Below, piece by piece: positions 8,176-16,695 of a stretch of DNA of 64,000 nt (its first letter is position 1; each line of letters begins with the position of its first letter). The DNA is from Motiliproteus sp. (GTDB taxonomy: Bacteria > Pseudomonadota > Gammaproteobacteria > Pseudomonadales > Balneatricaceae), in contig JAPHRD010000005.1 of the NCBI GenBank assembly GCA_026196225.1, forward strand, positions 1 to 64,000, read 5' to 3'. The notes beneath the pieces were generated by a model. That model did no database searches. It was given only the letters and a program-made list of their open reading frames with translations, and was not told the origin of the DNA. A program made the translations under genes and the position numbers.

Positions 8176-8513
8176 GCACTCCCAAGACCCAATAAAGCCT
8201 GCAATGGATTTTGTACAATCAGCAGTTCATAAAGAACGATCAGCACTGCAAGAGGCATTCGCGATGGTATTTGCGTTGCCTTTATCTTGATTCTTTTCAA
8301 TAGGTGTTGAATCAAGTAAGGCCACAACCCAGCCAATAGCGAATAAGCTATTAATCGCCATATCAACAAGCCACGTTCGTTAAATTGATGACTGGGAAGA
8401 TCAGTTGAGCTGACCAACAGACTCACGATAACCCCAGCTATAAGGAGCACGACCAAGGCGATTAAGGTGAATAACCAGCGCCAGCGCAGCTTATGTGAAG
8501 CCAGTTCTATCAT
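8169..8513 (-). CDS. Conjugation-associated small membrane protein
   Basis: This 114-residue hydrophobic protein has membrane segments near residues 12-34, 48-68 and 86-104. It overlaps both neighbours (PFL_4711 upstream, TraG-N downstream) by a few bases, so it is part of the transfer operon. ICE operons of this class usually have a small membrane protein here. I cannot assign a more specific family. Confidence 0.65.
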   Translation of the reverse strand: MIELASHKLRWRWLFTLIALVVLLIAGVIVSLLVSSTDLPSHQFNERGLLIWRLIAYSLLAGLWPYLIQHLLKRIKIKATQIPSRMPLAVLIVLYELLIVQNPLQALLGLGSAW

Positions 8514-9838
8514 GGCTCTACACCACCATTACTCAGCGGACGAGGATCTTCAGGCGTGGAAGCAGGTGTAGTGAGAGATGACTGACGCTCGGCATTATCA
8601 CGCAACAGCAGTTCGACCACAGTTGAGGTGACAAACTTATTGCGCGCATCTTTTTCAAAGATAACATTTTGTATTTCTCCCTCTAACTCATCGAGAGCGA
8701 TCTGCACCTCTTTCTGTGCAATTTTATTAGATGCGATGTAACCCTCTTTCCGACCTGCCAGTAACAGCCGCCGTATAATCATCGCCTCTTCCATAACCCT
8801 GGCTTCAGCGACCTCCTGCGCCAGCTTATGAATCACAATCGATTGCTCTTGTGCCGGGAGTTGGCGAATAGCCAGAATAACTTGCAAGGTGATCGCAACA
8901 CCTGGAGCTTCTACCTCATTAAGGTGCTCCCGCGTCGGACGTGTAGTGCCCGCAACCAGGCTCACCAACAAAGGCAGTATGTCTTCGGTCGTTTGTTCTA
9001 TATAAGGAATCAACCCCTTGCCGGAGCGAGCGCCCTTGGAGCACCCATCGCAAATGCCTATTTCGACTTCACCGAGTACATTATTAACCCACTCATCGAC
9101 AGCATTCGGCCCAGAAAAATGATCTGCCAGTGGCGCTGAACTGGGCAAATTGGCCGTAGTTTCCGGTGGCCGTTGTGACAGAATATTCAGTCCTGCGGAA
9201 GCCACATCGGTGAGCACACGAATCGGCGGCTGATCTTGCCCACCTCGCCGTTGGCCACCCACCCATTCAATGCCATCGTTATGAGCGTCTTCTGCATCAT
9301 CAACGGCATCGTGAATATTGGCACTGCCAACTCCCAGTGAGCGCTTCCATGAGTCACCCCAACTCACCGTTACCCACTCGGCATAGGGGTTAGTGCCATT
9401 GGCTATTTCGTACTGAATGCGCTCACAGCTTTTGGTCGCTAGTGAGAAGGCTTCATTTGCGCGTAGTAACGCATTCTGAAACAAGTCATAAAGGCCAGGG
9501 TTGGCCTTTTGTAAGATGTAGCCCGGTAGATTCGCTATGGCCGCTGATGCCGCCAATTCCAACGCATTCACGGCGTTATCGACACCATTTCTCAGGTTAT
9601 CCAGCGAACTCTCAATCGCCACAAGCGGGTCAAAGCCACTACAGGACAACGCAGAAGCGGACGCATTCAATGACAAATCTATAGTAGTAATGTTCAGACT
9701 GGGAGGAATGGCTATGTCCCGACCGCCGCCAATTTTGTAGTAAAACAGGCTGTCGTCGTTAGGCGCTGGTTCCGACAAGGCTAAATGAGCGCCTGTAACG
9801 AAGAAGAATCCTATGGCGCAATGTTTAATAATCTTCAT
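8510..9838 (-). CDS. ICE protein, PFL_4711 family (TraH-like)
   Basis: The product has about 442 residues starting at ATG 9838 (GGAG 8 bp upstream). A signal peptide (hydrophobic about 8-22, ending SEP/A) leads to a mature protein with DSLFYYKIGGGRDI at its start, a conserved NGTNPYAEWVTVSWGDSW block and CDGCSKGA. This matches the PFL_4711 family, the ICE counterpart of the periplasmic pilus-assembly protein TraH. The start overlaps the TraU-like stop as ATGA. Predicted to act in the periplasm in mating-channel assembly. Confidence 0.85.
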   Translation of the reverse strand: MKIIKHCAIGFFFVTGAHLALSEPAPNDDSLFYYKIGGGRDIAIPPSLNITTIDLSLNASASALSCSGFDPLVAIESSLDNLRNGVDNAVNALELAASAAIANLPGYILQKANPGLYDLFQNALLRANEAFSLATKSCERIQYEIANGTNPYAEWVTVSWGDSWKRSLGVGSANIHDAVDDAEDAHNDGIEWVGGQRRGGQDQPPIRVLTDVASAGLNILSQRPPETTANLPSSAPLADHFSGPNAVDEWVNNVLGEVEIGICDGCSKGARSGKGLIPYIEQTTEDILPLLVSLVAGTTRPTREHLNEVEAPGVAITLQVILAIRQLPAQEQSIVIHKLAQEVAEARVMEEAMIIRRLLLAGRKEGYIASNKIAQKEVQIALDELEGEIQNVIFEKDARNKFVTSTVVELLLRDNAERQSSLTTPASTPEDPRPLSNGGVEP

Positions 9839-10848
9839 ATGCAAATCTCCAATGGCACCGTAAACAAGTAGGCACCCTGCGCTTCACAACACTGATAAGG
9901 CCGCCATAAGGAAAAGGCATAGCGATTGTCATGAGCAATGCGGCCAGATGACCATGCCCTCCGATACACATCGTTTTCACCGAATACATAGCACTGGGCA
10001 TCCATCTTCGGTGCCAGCATTTGCCAAACACCTGTATCAGGGTCATTCTCGACCAGTTCACCTGGTAGCCAGGTACGGTTATAGCCATTGCCATCCAGTG
10101 CGGTATAAACATGCGGTTGCCGCGTTTGCGTAACGATGTTCCCCGCACGTTGCGCAATTACAGCGGACGCTTTGGTATCGTCCTTTTGATTGATAAAGCC
10201 TGTACGCGGCCACACCGCACCCCACTGCTGCTGAATACCAGCCCCCACCACACGACGGCCTGGAATTAGATTGTGTAGGTATAACAGCTCAGGTAAACCC
10301 AAGCGCCAGGTCAACGCATCAAGGGAAGATGATAAGTAAGGTTGAAACGATTCGGCTTCCGATGGGCAGTAATAACCGCTATTGGCTATAAAATCGGTGA
10401 TGGAGCTAAAAGGGTGTCCAATGGCCGTTACTTCTTTAAACCGGAGGCTCTGGTCAGTAGCAGTATGTCCACCTTCAACGCGATGACCTCCGCCAGCTTC
10501 GGCACCATGAAAAAGTGCCACAATGGAATCCGTTAGTTGCCGTTCTATATCACCAAAAATTGCTTCCGCTTCCCGCCAGGGGTTATCGCCGGGTTTATCA
10601 AACACACTGACAATCAGATCGGGGTTGTAATGTCGGACACGAATACTGGTTTCTATCGAGCATTCGTAAATACTGCATCGAAGCCAGACACATACGCCGG
10701 TAATGCAGTAGTTTAGGCAGGATCGGTCGAGCGTCATCGACTGAGTAATATCGCTCAATGTCAGTGTCGTAGGTTCTGCATCGAATGCACGAACCGGGTT
10801 ACTGAATGCCGTTATAAGCAATAAGGCAATGACGGGCAGCCTATTCAT
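9835..10848 (-). CDS. traU: ICE protein, PFL_4710 family (TraU-like)
   Basis: This 337-residue secreted protein has a signal peptide (about 1-21) and a cysteine-rich N-terminal half typical of TraU: CLNYCITGVCVWLRCSIYECSIE, the LIVSVFDKPGDNPWREA strand and several aromatic repeats. It ends in RPYQCCEAQGAYLF. TraU proteins are periplasmic, disulphide-bonded factors needed for DNA transfer. It overlaps the upstream TrbC-like gene by 8 bp. Confidence 0.88.
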   Translation of the reverse strand: MNRLPVIALLLITAFSNPVRAFDAEPTTLTLSDITQSMTLDRSCLNYCITGVCVWLRCSIYECSIETSIRVRHYNPDLIVSVFDKPGDNPWREAEAIFGDIERQLTDSIVALFHGAEAGGGHRVEGGHTATDQSLRFKEVTAIGHPFSSITDFIANSGYYCPSEAESFQPYLSSSLDALTWRLGLPELLYLHNLIPGRRVVGAGIQQQWGAVWPRTGFINQKDDTKASAVIAQRAGNIVTQTRQPHVYTALDGNGYNRTWLPGELVENDPDTGVWQMLAPKMDAQCYVFGENDVYRRAWSSGRIAHDNRYAFSLWRPYQCCEAQGAYLFTVPLEICI

Positions 10849-11314
10849 GGATAGTTTCCTCGCCCGAATCTAATCGCCACTGCCGGTACTTTTCGAGCGC
10901 TTGGGATAAATCGGTCAACCCATAAACCACCACTTTCTCATCGAAGATAATCGCGGGATAGCGATCCAAACTGTAGGCCATAGCCGCACCCACCGCGTTG
11001 TAGGCACTGCGCAGCTCTGATTCAAGCCGAGCTTTACCGATGTCTTCAACACGCCGGTGAAATTCAGCCATTGCCAGTTTTTCATTGACTGGTAGACCTT
11101 GGCTCAAACGGCTTTCTACCTGGGAAATACTATCCAGGTTCAATAGAGTTATTTGGGGGATATAGCTCTTTAAGGTATCCGGTGTAGATACTAGATATTG
11201 ATCAGAGGTAATGACTATCACTGAATCAGGCCACAGACTTGACGCAGCCTGTACTCCCGTACAAGCTAACCCCATAAAACTGACGAAAATGACCAATCTA
11301 GCTACGGTAATCAC
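10841..11314 (-). CDS. ICE protein, PFL_4709 family (TrbC-like)
   Basis: This 157-residue protein has a signal peptide ending near VQAAS. The mature part carries IVITSDQYLVSTP, LNLDSISQVESRLSQGL and YPAIIFDEKVVVYGLTDLS, a thioredoxin-like core typical of the PFL_4709/TrbC family. It is periplasmic and probably works with TraU. The start is a GTG at 11314 behind GGAGG. It is the first transfer gene downstream of the cargo slot that holds the GIY-YIG and HEPN-like genes. Confidence 0.82.
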   Translation of the reverse strand: MITVARLVIFVSFMGLACTGVQAASSLWPDSVIVITSDQYLVSTPDTLKSYIPQITLLNLDSISQVESRLSQGLPVNEKLAMAEFHRRVEDIGKARLESELRSAYNAVGAAMAYSLDRYPAIIFDEKVVVYGLTDLSQALEKYRQWRLDSGEETIHE

Positions 11315-11419
11315 TCTGTATTAACCTCCAATGATTTGATGACACAATCATCGGATTTTTAAAGTGGTGTTAATACGGAAAAGCTTTCAGTGTTAAAAAT
11401 AAGTTCTAGTAAGGCGCAT

Positions 11420-11836
11420 ATGGATATTAAAATCGCATGGAAATACGTCGTTGATGGTAATGAAGAGCTTGACCTGCACAGAGTTCTTTATGCATATGTG
11501 CATCCGGATACCGAAGAAATTTTATACATAGGCAAGGCTGACCGGTGCTCAGTAAAAGAACGGCTTCAAGGGAGACATAAAGAAGACATCTTTGACTATT
11601 TCAAAAGAGAGTTTGACCTAGACAGCATGGGTCTATTAGTAGGGGAGCTGTGGTTACCAGAAGGAAATCGCTATAGCTCAGAGCTACTGTCTGATATTGA
11701 TTCACTACTAATTTATGAGCTAGAGCCACCTGCAAACTTGCAAGCAATATCATCCAGAATTTCTAGGCCTGGTATGGTCGTATTCTGCAGAGGCGATTGG
11801 CCGGACGATTGCGATGAATTTAGGGATCATGCCTAG
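11420..11836 (+). CDS. GIY-YIG nuclease-family protein
   Basis: This is a 138-residue product from ATG 11420 (AAGG just upstream). The GIY-YIG fold residues are present: Y24-A-Y in VLYAYV for the GIY strand, Y36-I-G in ILYIGKA, R48 in SVKERLQG, E100 in LLIYELEPP and N106 in ANLQ. It is a single-domain protein without a DNA-binding extension. It points against the conjugation operon and is followed 80 bp later by a helical HEPN-like gene in the same direction. A defence or anti-plasmid role is inferred from the ICE cargo location; the substrate is unknown. Confidence 0.65.
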   Translation: MDIKIAWKYVVDGNEELDLHRVLYAYVHPDTEEILYIGKADRCSVKERLQGRHKEDIFDYFKREFDLDSMGLLVGELWLPEGNRYSSELLSDIDSLLIYELEPPANLQAISSRISRPGMVVFCRGDWPDDCDEFRDHA

Positions 11837-11916
11837 CAAGCGCAGGCTTTCGGACAAAATTTACCCTGCGCTTCAATTTTTCCCAATGCTGGGACCCGAA
11901 GTGCTAAGGAGAGATC

Positions 11917-12492
11917 ATGGAATCAACCAGGCCTACACATGTACAAGTTGCAAATCACTTTTATCATGATGCAATTGATCTGCATGCACGATATATAGTC
12001 TGTGAAGCCAGCGAGTCGCCCGAGTTTTATTCTTCAAAGTCCCGTAGGATGAAATGTTTTATCGATTTAAGAATGGCAATGGAAAGTGCACTGAAGTCTG
12101 TAGTTACTTATTATTGCCATTCAGATAAACAGGGAGAGAAACTGGTAAAGAAGGTCGAAAATTACCGACACCATATAGAGAAACTAATCGGCAAAGCTCT
12201 GGAGCATCTTCCCGAAGAAGACCGAGATAGAACCGATACTTTATGTAAGCAGTTACATAATTTACCAGTTGGCCTTAGGTATAGACTCGACGTAATGGAC
12301 TTCAAGAGAAACAATGAAAAATTATATGGTGATACAGTAGGGTCTGACGACTGGATGAAAAGCACATCAGAAACGATCAAATCGATAGCAGATTTTATTG
12401 GCAAAGAATTGAATAAAGAGAGTCGCGTTCTTTCAAGCGGCGAGCTAAAGGAAGAATATTTTGCAACAAAGTACGATAAATATTCAAAGTAG
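11917..12492 (+). CDS. HEPN-like all-helical protein
   Basis: This 191-residue, all-alpha protein starts at ATG 11917 behind AAGGAGAG. The pattern A-x-D-L-H-ARY, IDLRMAMESALKSV, ENYRHHIEKLIGKA and LPVGLRYRLD resembles HEPN proteins, including the H-x3-L-x3-A segment. The canonical R-x4-6-H ribonuclease motif is not clear; NYRHH is the nearest candidate. It follows a GIY-YIG gene in the same direction and is AT-rich compared with the flanking transfer genes, consistent with separately acquired cargo. Likely partners in one system, but that is inference. Confidence 0.5.
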   Translation: MESTRPTHVQVANHFYHDAIDLHARYIVCEASESPEFYSSKSRRMKCFIDLRMAMESALKSVVTYYCHSDKQGEKLVKKVENYRHHIEKLIGKALEHLPEEDRDRTDTLCKQLHNLPVGLRYRLDVMDFKRNNEKLYGDTVGSDDWMKSTSETIKSIADFIGKELNKESRVLSSGELKEEYFATKYDKYSK

Positions 12493-12572
12493 TGCCGAAG
12501 TCACTTGGCTGTAGTAAGCGTCAATGTCTACTACCAGGCGCCCCTACTCCGGTCATAAACCATAAATAAGCC

Positions 12573-12614
12573 CTATTTTTTAGAAATAGCAAAGGCCCTA
12601 TCGACCAGCTCATT
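12573..12614 (-). pseudogene. Displaced 3' end of the TraC gene
   Basis: Read leftward from the IS target repeat, this piece continues the TraC frame (after ANEL) as VDRAFAISKK and a TAG stop. It is the original end of the ATPase gene, separated from it by the IS481-family insertion. Confidence 0.8.
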
Positions 12615-13634
12615 TGTGTGATTCATAGAGATCGTTTCAATCTGGCCAACTCCAAATCTAACTTGTAATTGGCTTCTTGTATACGCTCTTTTGTAGGCTG
12701 ATAGTCTGCATAAGCTTCTTCAGAAAGCGGGGTCTGCTCACTTAATTCGAGATAGCGCTCCATTGGGGTCTTGCCTTTGTGAGCGCCATGAGGGCGATCC
12801 CAGTTATAGTAATGTTGCCATTCAGCTAACAGCTCATCGATGTCCTCGGATGAGGTGTCGATGGTTGCGTAGAATTCGGCTTTATCGGTTTTCTGTGACC
12901 GTTCAACCTTCCCGTTAAGATGCGGAGATCCTGGCTTGTTGGGACGAAATTTAATGCCGAGCCCCATGAGTTTTTCCTGGACCTTCACAGCGAAGAATTC
13001 CCGTCCTCGATCAGTTTGTATGCGTTGAATAGGGAATGGCATTTCCTCTGTAACGGCATCTATAAAATCCAGCGTATTTGCCGCGGTTCTACGCTTATAA
13101 ATGCGTAAAACTCTATAACGGGTGCAATCATCAACAGAAGTATACTGATATAAACCCGGTGCAATTTTGCAGGTATCCATCTGTACACGGTCACCTGGGA
13201 TGGGGCGTTCATACCGGATGAAGTCAGACTTTTTCCTGAACTTTTTAACTGGCTTTACGTTGTGCTTTTTAAATACCTTATTTATCGATGCAAGCGAGAG
13301 TGAAATGCTATGGAGCCGTAGTAATTCACTTTGAAGTCGTCTGGCACCCAAATTTCGAGATTTCCGGAGACCAAGCATCAGCCTCTCTATATCTTCGCTT
13401 ATCTTGGTGTTTGGCGAAGAGTGTGGGCGTCTGCTGAGGCTCTCTAGCCCTTCCTCACCATCAGCTTGATATCTACGCCACCACTTCCTCAATGTCGGCC
13501 TGGAAATGCCACACCGCCTACACACGAAGCCTGCATCACCAGACTCCTCATAGAGGCGAACCCACTGCAATCGTTGCTGAATTTCTCTGTTCATAACATC
13601 CAATAATAGTGAAAGGATGTCTATGAATCACACA
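12615..13634. mobile_element. IS481-family insertion sequence, 1020 bp, with 7-bp target duplication
   Basis: The inverted repeats are visible: left end TGTGTGATTCATAGAGATC, right end (reverse complement) TGTGTGATTCATAGACATC, 18 of 19 matching. The flanks carry the direct repeat GCTCATT at 12608-12614 and 13635-13641. One transposase gene fills the element. The right end supplies the last codons and stop of TraC. Confidence 0.92.
12623..13603 (-). CDS. IS481-family transposase
   Basis: This 326-residue transposase has an N-terminal helix-turn-helix (CRRCGISRPTLRKWWRRY), a linker, and an rve-type DDE core: D in RVQMDTCKI, D in IQTDRGREFF, and E in LNGKVERSQK. The length and motif spacing are those of an intact IS481-type enzyme, with no frameshift. 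It fills the insertion sequence bounded at 12615 and 13634. Confidence 0.93.
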   Translation of the reverse strand: MDVMNREIQQRLQWVRLYEESGDAGFVCRRCGISRPTLRKWWRRYQADGEEGLESLSRRPHSSPNTKISEDIERLMLGLRKSRNLGARRLQSELLRLHSISLSLASINKVFKKHNVKPVKKFRKKSDFIRYERPIPGDRVQMDTCKIAPGLYQYTSVDDCTRYRVLRIYKRRTAANTLDFIDAVTEEMPFPIQRIQTDRGREFFAVKVQEKLMGLGIKFRPNKPGSPHLNGKVERSQKTDKAEFYATIDTSSEDIDELLAEWQHYYNWDRPHGAHKGKTPMERYLELSEQTPLSEEAYADYQPTKERIQEANYKLDLELARLKRSL

Positions 13635-16335
13635 GCTCATTGGCTACCGCAAAAGCCGCCTCTAGCTCAGAGCAATGTTGGGATCGCATGATTTCAGCTC
13701 GCTGCTGCTTTTCATGTTTCTCTGTCATGGCCAAGGCTAAGGCCAATGGTGGTGGCACATTGCGGAATAGGCATTGAAGGGTATCGGCCAGCACCACGCC
13801 CTCAGTGTATTTGCCCGGCTCTTTACGAGCAGCCAATAGCATATGCTTTTGCTCGTCGGTTAGGTCTTTGAAACGTGATATTTGTTCGATTTCTTCCTTC
13901 GGGCAAACCATCGCTATCCACCACTCGAACATGCTTAGCAGCTTCTTAGCTGTATCGGGAAAGTCTTCTAGGTTCTGAGTCGCCAACCACAACCAGGCAC
14001 CCAGCTTCCGCCACATCTTGACGATCTTAACCAGGAATATAGCCAGTAACGGATTAGTGGTAATTAGGTGAGCCTCGTCTCCCAAGACAAAGGTAGGGCG
14101 ATGTGAATACTGCTCGCGTTCAACGACGCCATTGATCTGGTTCATTAAGCCCATAAAACCGAGGGCAAGTTGGTCTTCATAACCCTCATTCGCTAGCAGT
14201 CCCATTTCCAAAATAGTGACGTCGGCTTCCGGCCAGGATTTACCGGGTCGATTAAAGAAATGTCCGGCAGTGCCAGAACAGTACAATGCCATCGCGTCGG
14301 CCATGTCTTTGGCGCGTTCGCGGCGTTTGGGAGTACTATCTTCCTCCAGGGAAATCTGATTGAGCGCCGCCACAACATCCTCTGTGAGTACAATTTCTTT
14401 GCTGCCGGACGCTAATTTATCTTGCGCGGCTTTGATGATAGCTTGTCGAATAGTGAGGCGGTCAGCCCGTGACATTAAGGCTTCTTCTTTACTGTCGCCG
14501 CCCGTGATCATAATGCGGGCTTTCAGCTCCATTTCTCCAAGAAGATCGCGTTCTTCGTCATCTTCATCGTCACTGTCTGAGGCATCCAGTGAGGCTTCGC
14601 TATTCAGGGTGCGTTGTTTCGCCGCCTCCTTTTCTAACATTTCATAGGCATCAGAAAACGGTGGCAAACTAACGTCTTCTTTGGGGTGGAGGGTCACTTG
14701 ATTAACCGACAAGCCAAAATACTTGCAGTAGTCACCAAACAACTTAAAGGAACCGCCTTTTTCGATTACATAGATTCTCGCCCCATAGATCGCTGCGACC
14801 TGTAACAAGATATACACCATCAAGGCAGATTTACCCGACCCCGGTGGCCCCAGCACCAGGCCAAAGGCATTCTTGGCACGATCTGCTTTATTGAGTGGAT
14901 CAAAGGTTAGTGGCTCGCCGCCCCGATTGAAAAACACCAAACCAGGATTCCCCGTGCCTTTGCTACGACCATAGAACGGCAATAAATTGGCCAAATCACT
15001 GGAAAACACTAAGCGGCTTTTACGGCTCAGTTTGTCCCGTTTGGGCTCGTAATTCATGGGTAACTGATGAATGTAGGTATCCAGTGGCAGCAACTCATCT
15101 TTTTCTCGAATGGGATGCAGGCCATTGGCCAGTAATAGCGCATTGACTTCATTGGTGCGCTTTTGCAGCTCAACCAAATCGTTACCACGAGTAAATAAGG
15201 TTATCGTCGTGGGCAACAAATAGTCACCGTGTGACATCCACTTCAAAGCTTCTTTTGCATCTTGTTCTGCCGCCATCGCCTCAGCAGTTTCACCTTTGGC
15301 GGCATTAAGTATTTGCACAATATGATTTTCAACATTGTCTTGTGGCATGACCGTGATGGTGATCGCCAAAACACAGCCTTCGGGCAATTTATCGAACAGG
15401 GCATAGAGATTGTCACCAATGCGACGCTCGCCGGTGAAATGACCAGGAAAGGGTTTACGCCGCAAAGCATCAACAGCAATGGCCCGATGCGGCATGTCAT
15501 CAAACCACCACACGCCGTGTTCTTGGTCGGATTCCGGCTGGGAGAGAAACAGTAACTGGGACAGGTCATGCCCAAAGGGCCGATCTTCCGGCTTGGGCAA
15601 TTCGGTCAGCTCCGTCAAGGCATCCAGGTCGCCACCTGTAATATCAGCCGTGGGGTTAAACCAGCGTAACAGCCAGGCATATAAATCCTGATCATTGCAG
15701 CGCCGAATACCTATGCCTGAGGCAACCATCTGAGTCACAAATCGCTCAGCTACCTGATTAATTTCCATGACGGGATCAATGTTGTAGTGGTCTTTGGTGT
15801 CTCGGCGGCGGTACAAAAATACCCGCACGCGTCGAACCTTTCCGCGCCAGTCACCACCCGTTACCGTGGTATCTTCAAATAATCCGCCTTTGTGCGTAAC
15901 GTGTTTGAAGTGGCGTTGCATCCGGCCCACAAAGTTACTGGTGAGCTGCCGGTGTACAGCGTTCGATTGGGTTTGGTTTTCGCTGGCGTACTTATCGAGC
16001 GTTTTGGCTAAAGCGGACAATGAATCTTCATCGGACACATAGCACTGCAACACAAAAGGGTTATCGTGGGCAGGAATCGTGTGGTTTATGCACGTCTGAA
16101 TATTGGTCTGCACTTCTTCTAAGAAACGCTCTGATCGTGCTTCAGTAGATACACCCACAATCTCAAACATGGCGGCCGCACTGTAACCGTCTTCCAGAGT
16201 GAATGTTTGAGTCGCTTCATCAAAATCAACCCACGGTAGCCAATCCGATAGAGACTCTGGACGGCGGTACAGATTAGAAATATCTTGATCCGTCACCAAA
16301 CGACTGGCTTTCTTATCCTTTTTACCCGTCAACAT
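13621..16335 (-). CDS. traC: Conjugative transfer ATPase, PFL_4706 family (TraC/VirB4), C-terminus rewritten by IS
   Basis: This 904-residue cytoplasmic ATPase powers the type IV secretion channel. Walker A GPPGSGKS is near residue 495 and Walker B FVLGDEAHL near residue 750, with VirB4-type conserved blocks between. GGGAG lies 8 bp before ATG 16335. The last residues (CDS) and stop lie in the inverted repeat of an IS481-family element. Before insertion the frame would have ended VDRAFAISKK, with a stop at 12573. The loss is small and distal to all motifs, so function may be retained. Confidence 0.93.
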   Translation of the reverse strand: MLTGKKDKKASRLVTDQDISNLYRRPESLSDWLPWVDFDEATQTFTLEDGYSAAAMFEIVGVSTEARSERFLEEVQTNIQTCINHTIPAHDNPFVLQCYVSDEDSLSALAKTLDKYASENQTQSNAVHRQLTSNFVGRMQRHFKHVTHKGGLFEDTTVTGGDWRGKVRRVRVFLYRRRDTKDHYNIDPVMEINQVAERFVTQMVASGIGIRRCNDQDLYAWLLRWFNPTADITGGDLDALTELTELPKPEDRPFGHDLSQLLFLSQPESDQEHGVWWFDDMPHRAIAVDALRRKPFPGHFTGERRIGDNLYALFDKLPEGCVLAITITVMPQDNVENHIVQILNAAKGETAEAMAAEQDAKEALKWMSHGDYLLPTTITLFTRGNDLVELQKRTNEVNALLLANGLHPIREKDELLPLDTYIHQLPMNYEPKRDKLSRKSRLVFSSDLANLLPFYGRSKGTGNPGLVFFNRGGEPLTFDPLNKADRAKNAFGLVLGPPGSGKSALMVYILLQVAAIYGARIYVIEKGGSFKLFGDYCKYFGLSVNQVTLHPKEDVSLPPFSDAYEMLEKEAAKQRTLNSEASLDASDSDDEDDEERDLLGEMELKARIMITGGDSKEEALMSRADRLTIRQAIIKAAQDKLASGSKEIVLTEDVVAALNQISLEEDSTPKRRERAKDMADAMALYCSGTAGHFFNRPGKSWPEADVTILEMGLLANEGYEDQLALGFMGLMNQINGVVEREQYSHRPTFVLGDEAHLITTNPLLAIFLVKIVKMWRKLGAWLWLATQNLEDFPDTAKKLLSMFEWWIAMVCPKEEIEQISRFKDLTDEQKHMLLAARKEPGKYTEGVVLADTLQCLFRNVPPPLALALAMTEKHEKQQRAEIMRSQHCSELEAAFAVANELCDS

Positions 16336-16338
16336 GAA

Positions 16339-16695
16339 TTACTCCCAACCCTTAGTTTCACCCGGCGCGGCAATATGATCCTGGGTATAAAGCCTAAAAA
16401 ACGTGCTGTATCCGGGCACTGGATGTCCTGCACCACTCAAATGTGGGAACACATACATAGTTAACGTGGGGTTCGGTAACCACTGAAAATCTGAATCGCT
16501 TACTGAATCTTTCAACTGCACTTCACGTAAGGGCTTTTCTAATGGAACAGCATCTTCCTTCTGAAACCTACTATCGTGTATAACCTTCATGCTTGGCATG
16601 TCTTTTCCAAACACCCGGCTTTTAGAGCTGGCACAGCCGCTAATTAACCCTGTATTAATCAAGATCAATGCGAGCGTGCGTATCGTCTTTTGCAT
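16339..16695 (-). CDS. Conjugative transfer region lipoprotein (TIGR03751 family)
   Basis: This is a 118-residue lipoprotein from ATG 16695 (GGAGG 8 bp upstream). The lipobox LISGCASS gives an acylated Cys after about 19 residues. The mature part ends with YPHLSG/GYSTFFRLY-type sequence (FPHLSGAGHPVPGYST) characteristic of this ICE lipoprotein family, a counterpart of TraV/VirB7-like outer-membrane factors. It lies between the TraB-like gene, which it overlaps by 40 bp, and TraC. Confidence 0.82.
   Translation of the reverse strand: MQKTIRTLALILINTGLISGCASSKSRVFGKDMPSMKVIHDSRFQKEDAVPLEKPLREVQLKDSVSDSDFQWLPNPTLTMYVFPHLSGAGHPVPGYSTFFRLYTQDHIAAPGETKGWE

Noticed and set aside
13621-16335. TraC as an inactivated pseudogene
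   Set aside because: The IS removes only about ten terminal residues, and all ATPase motifs are intact.
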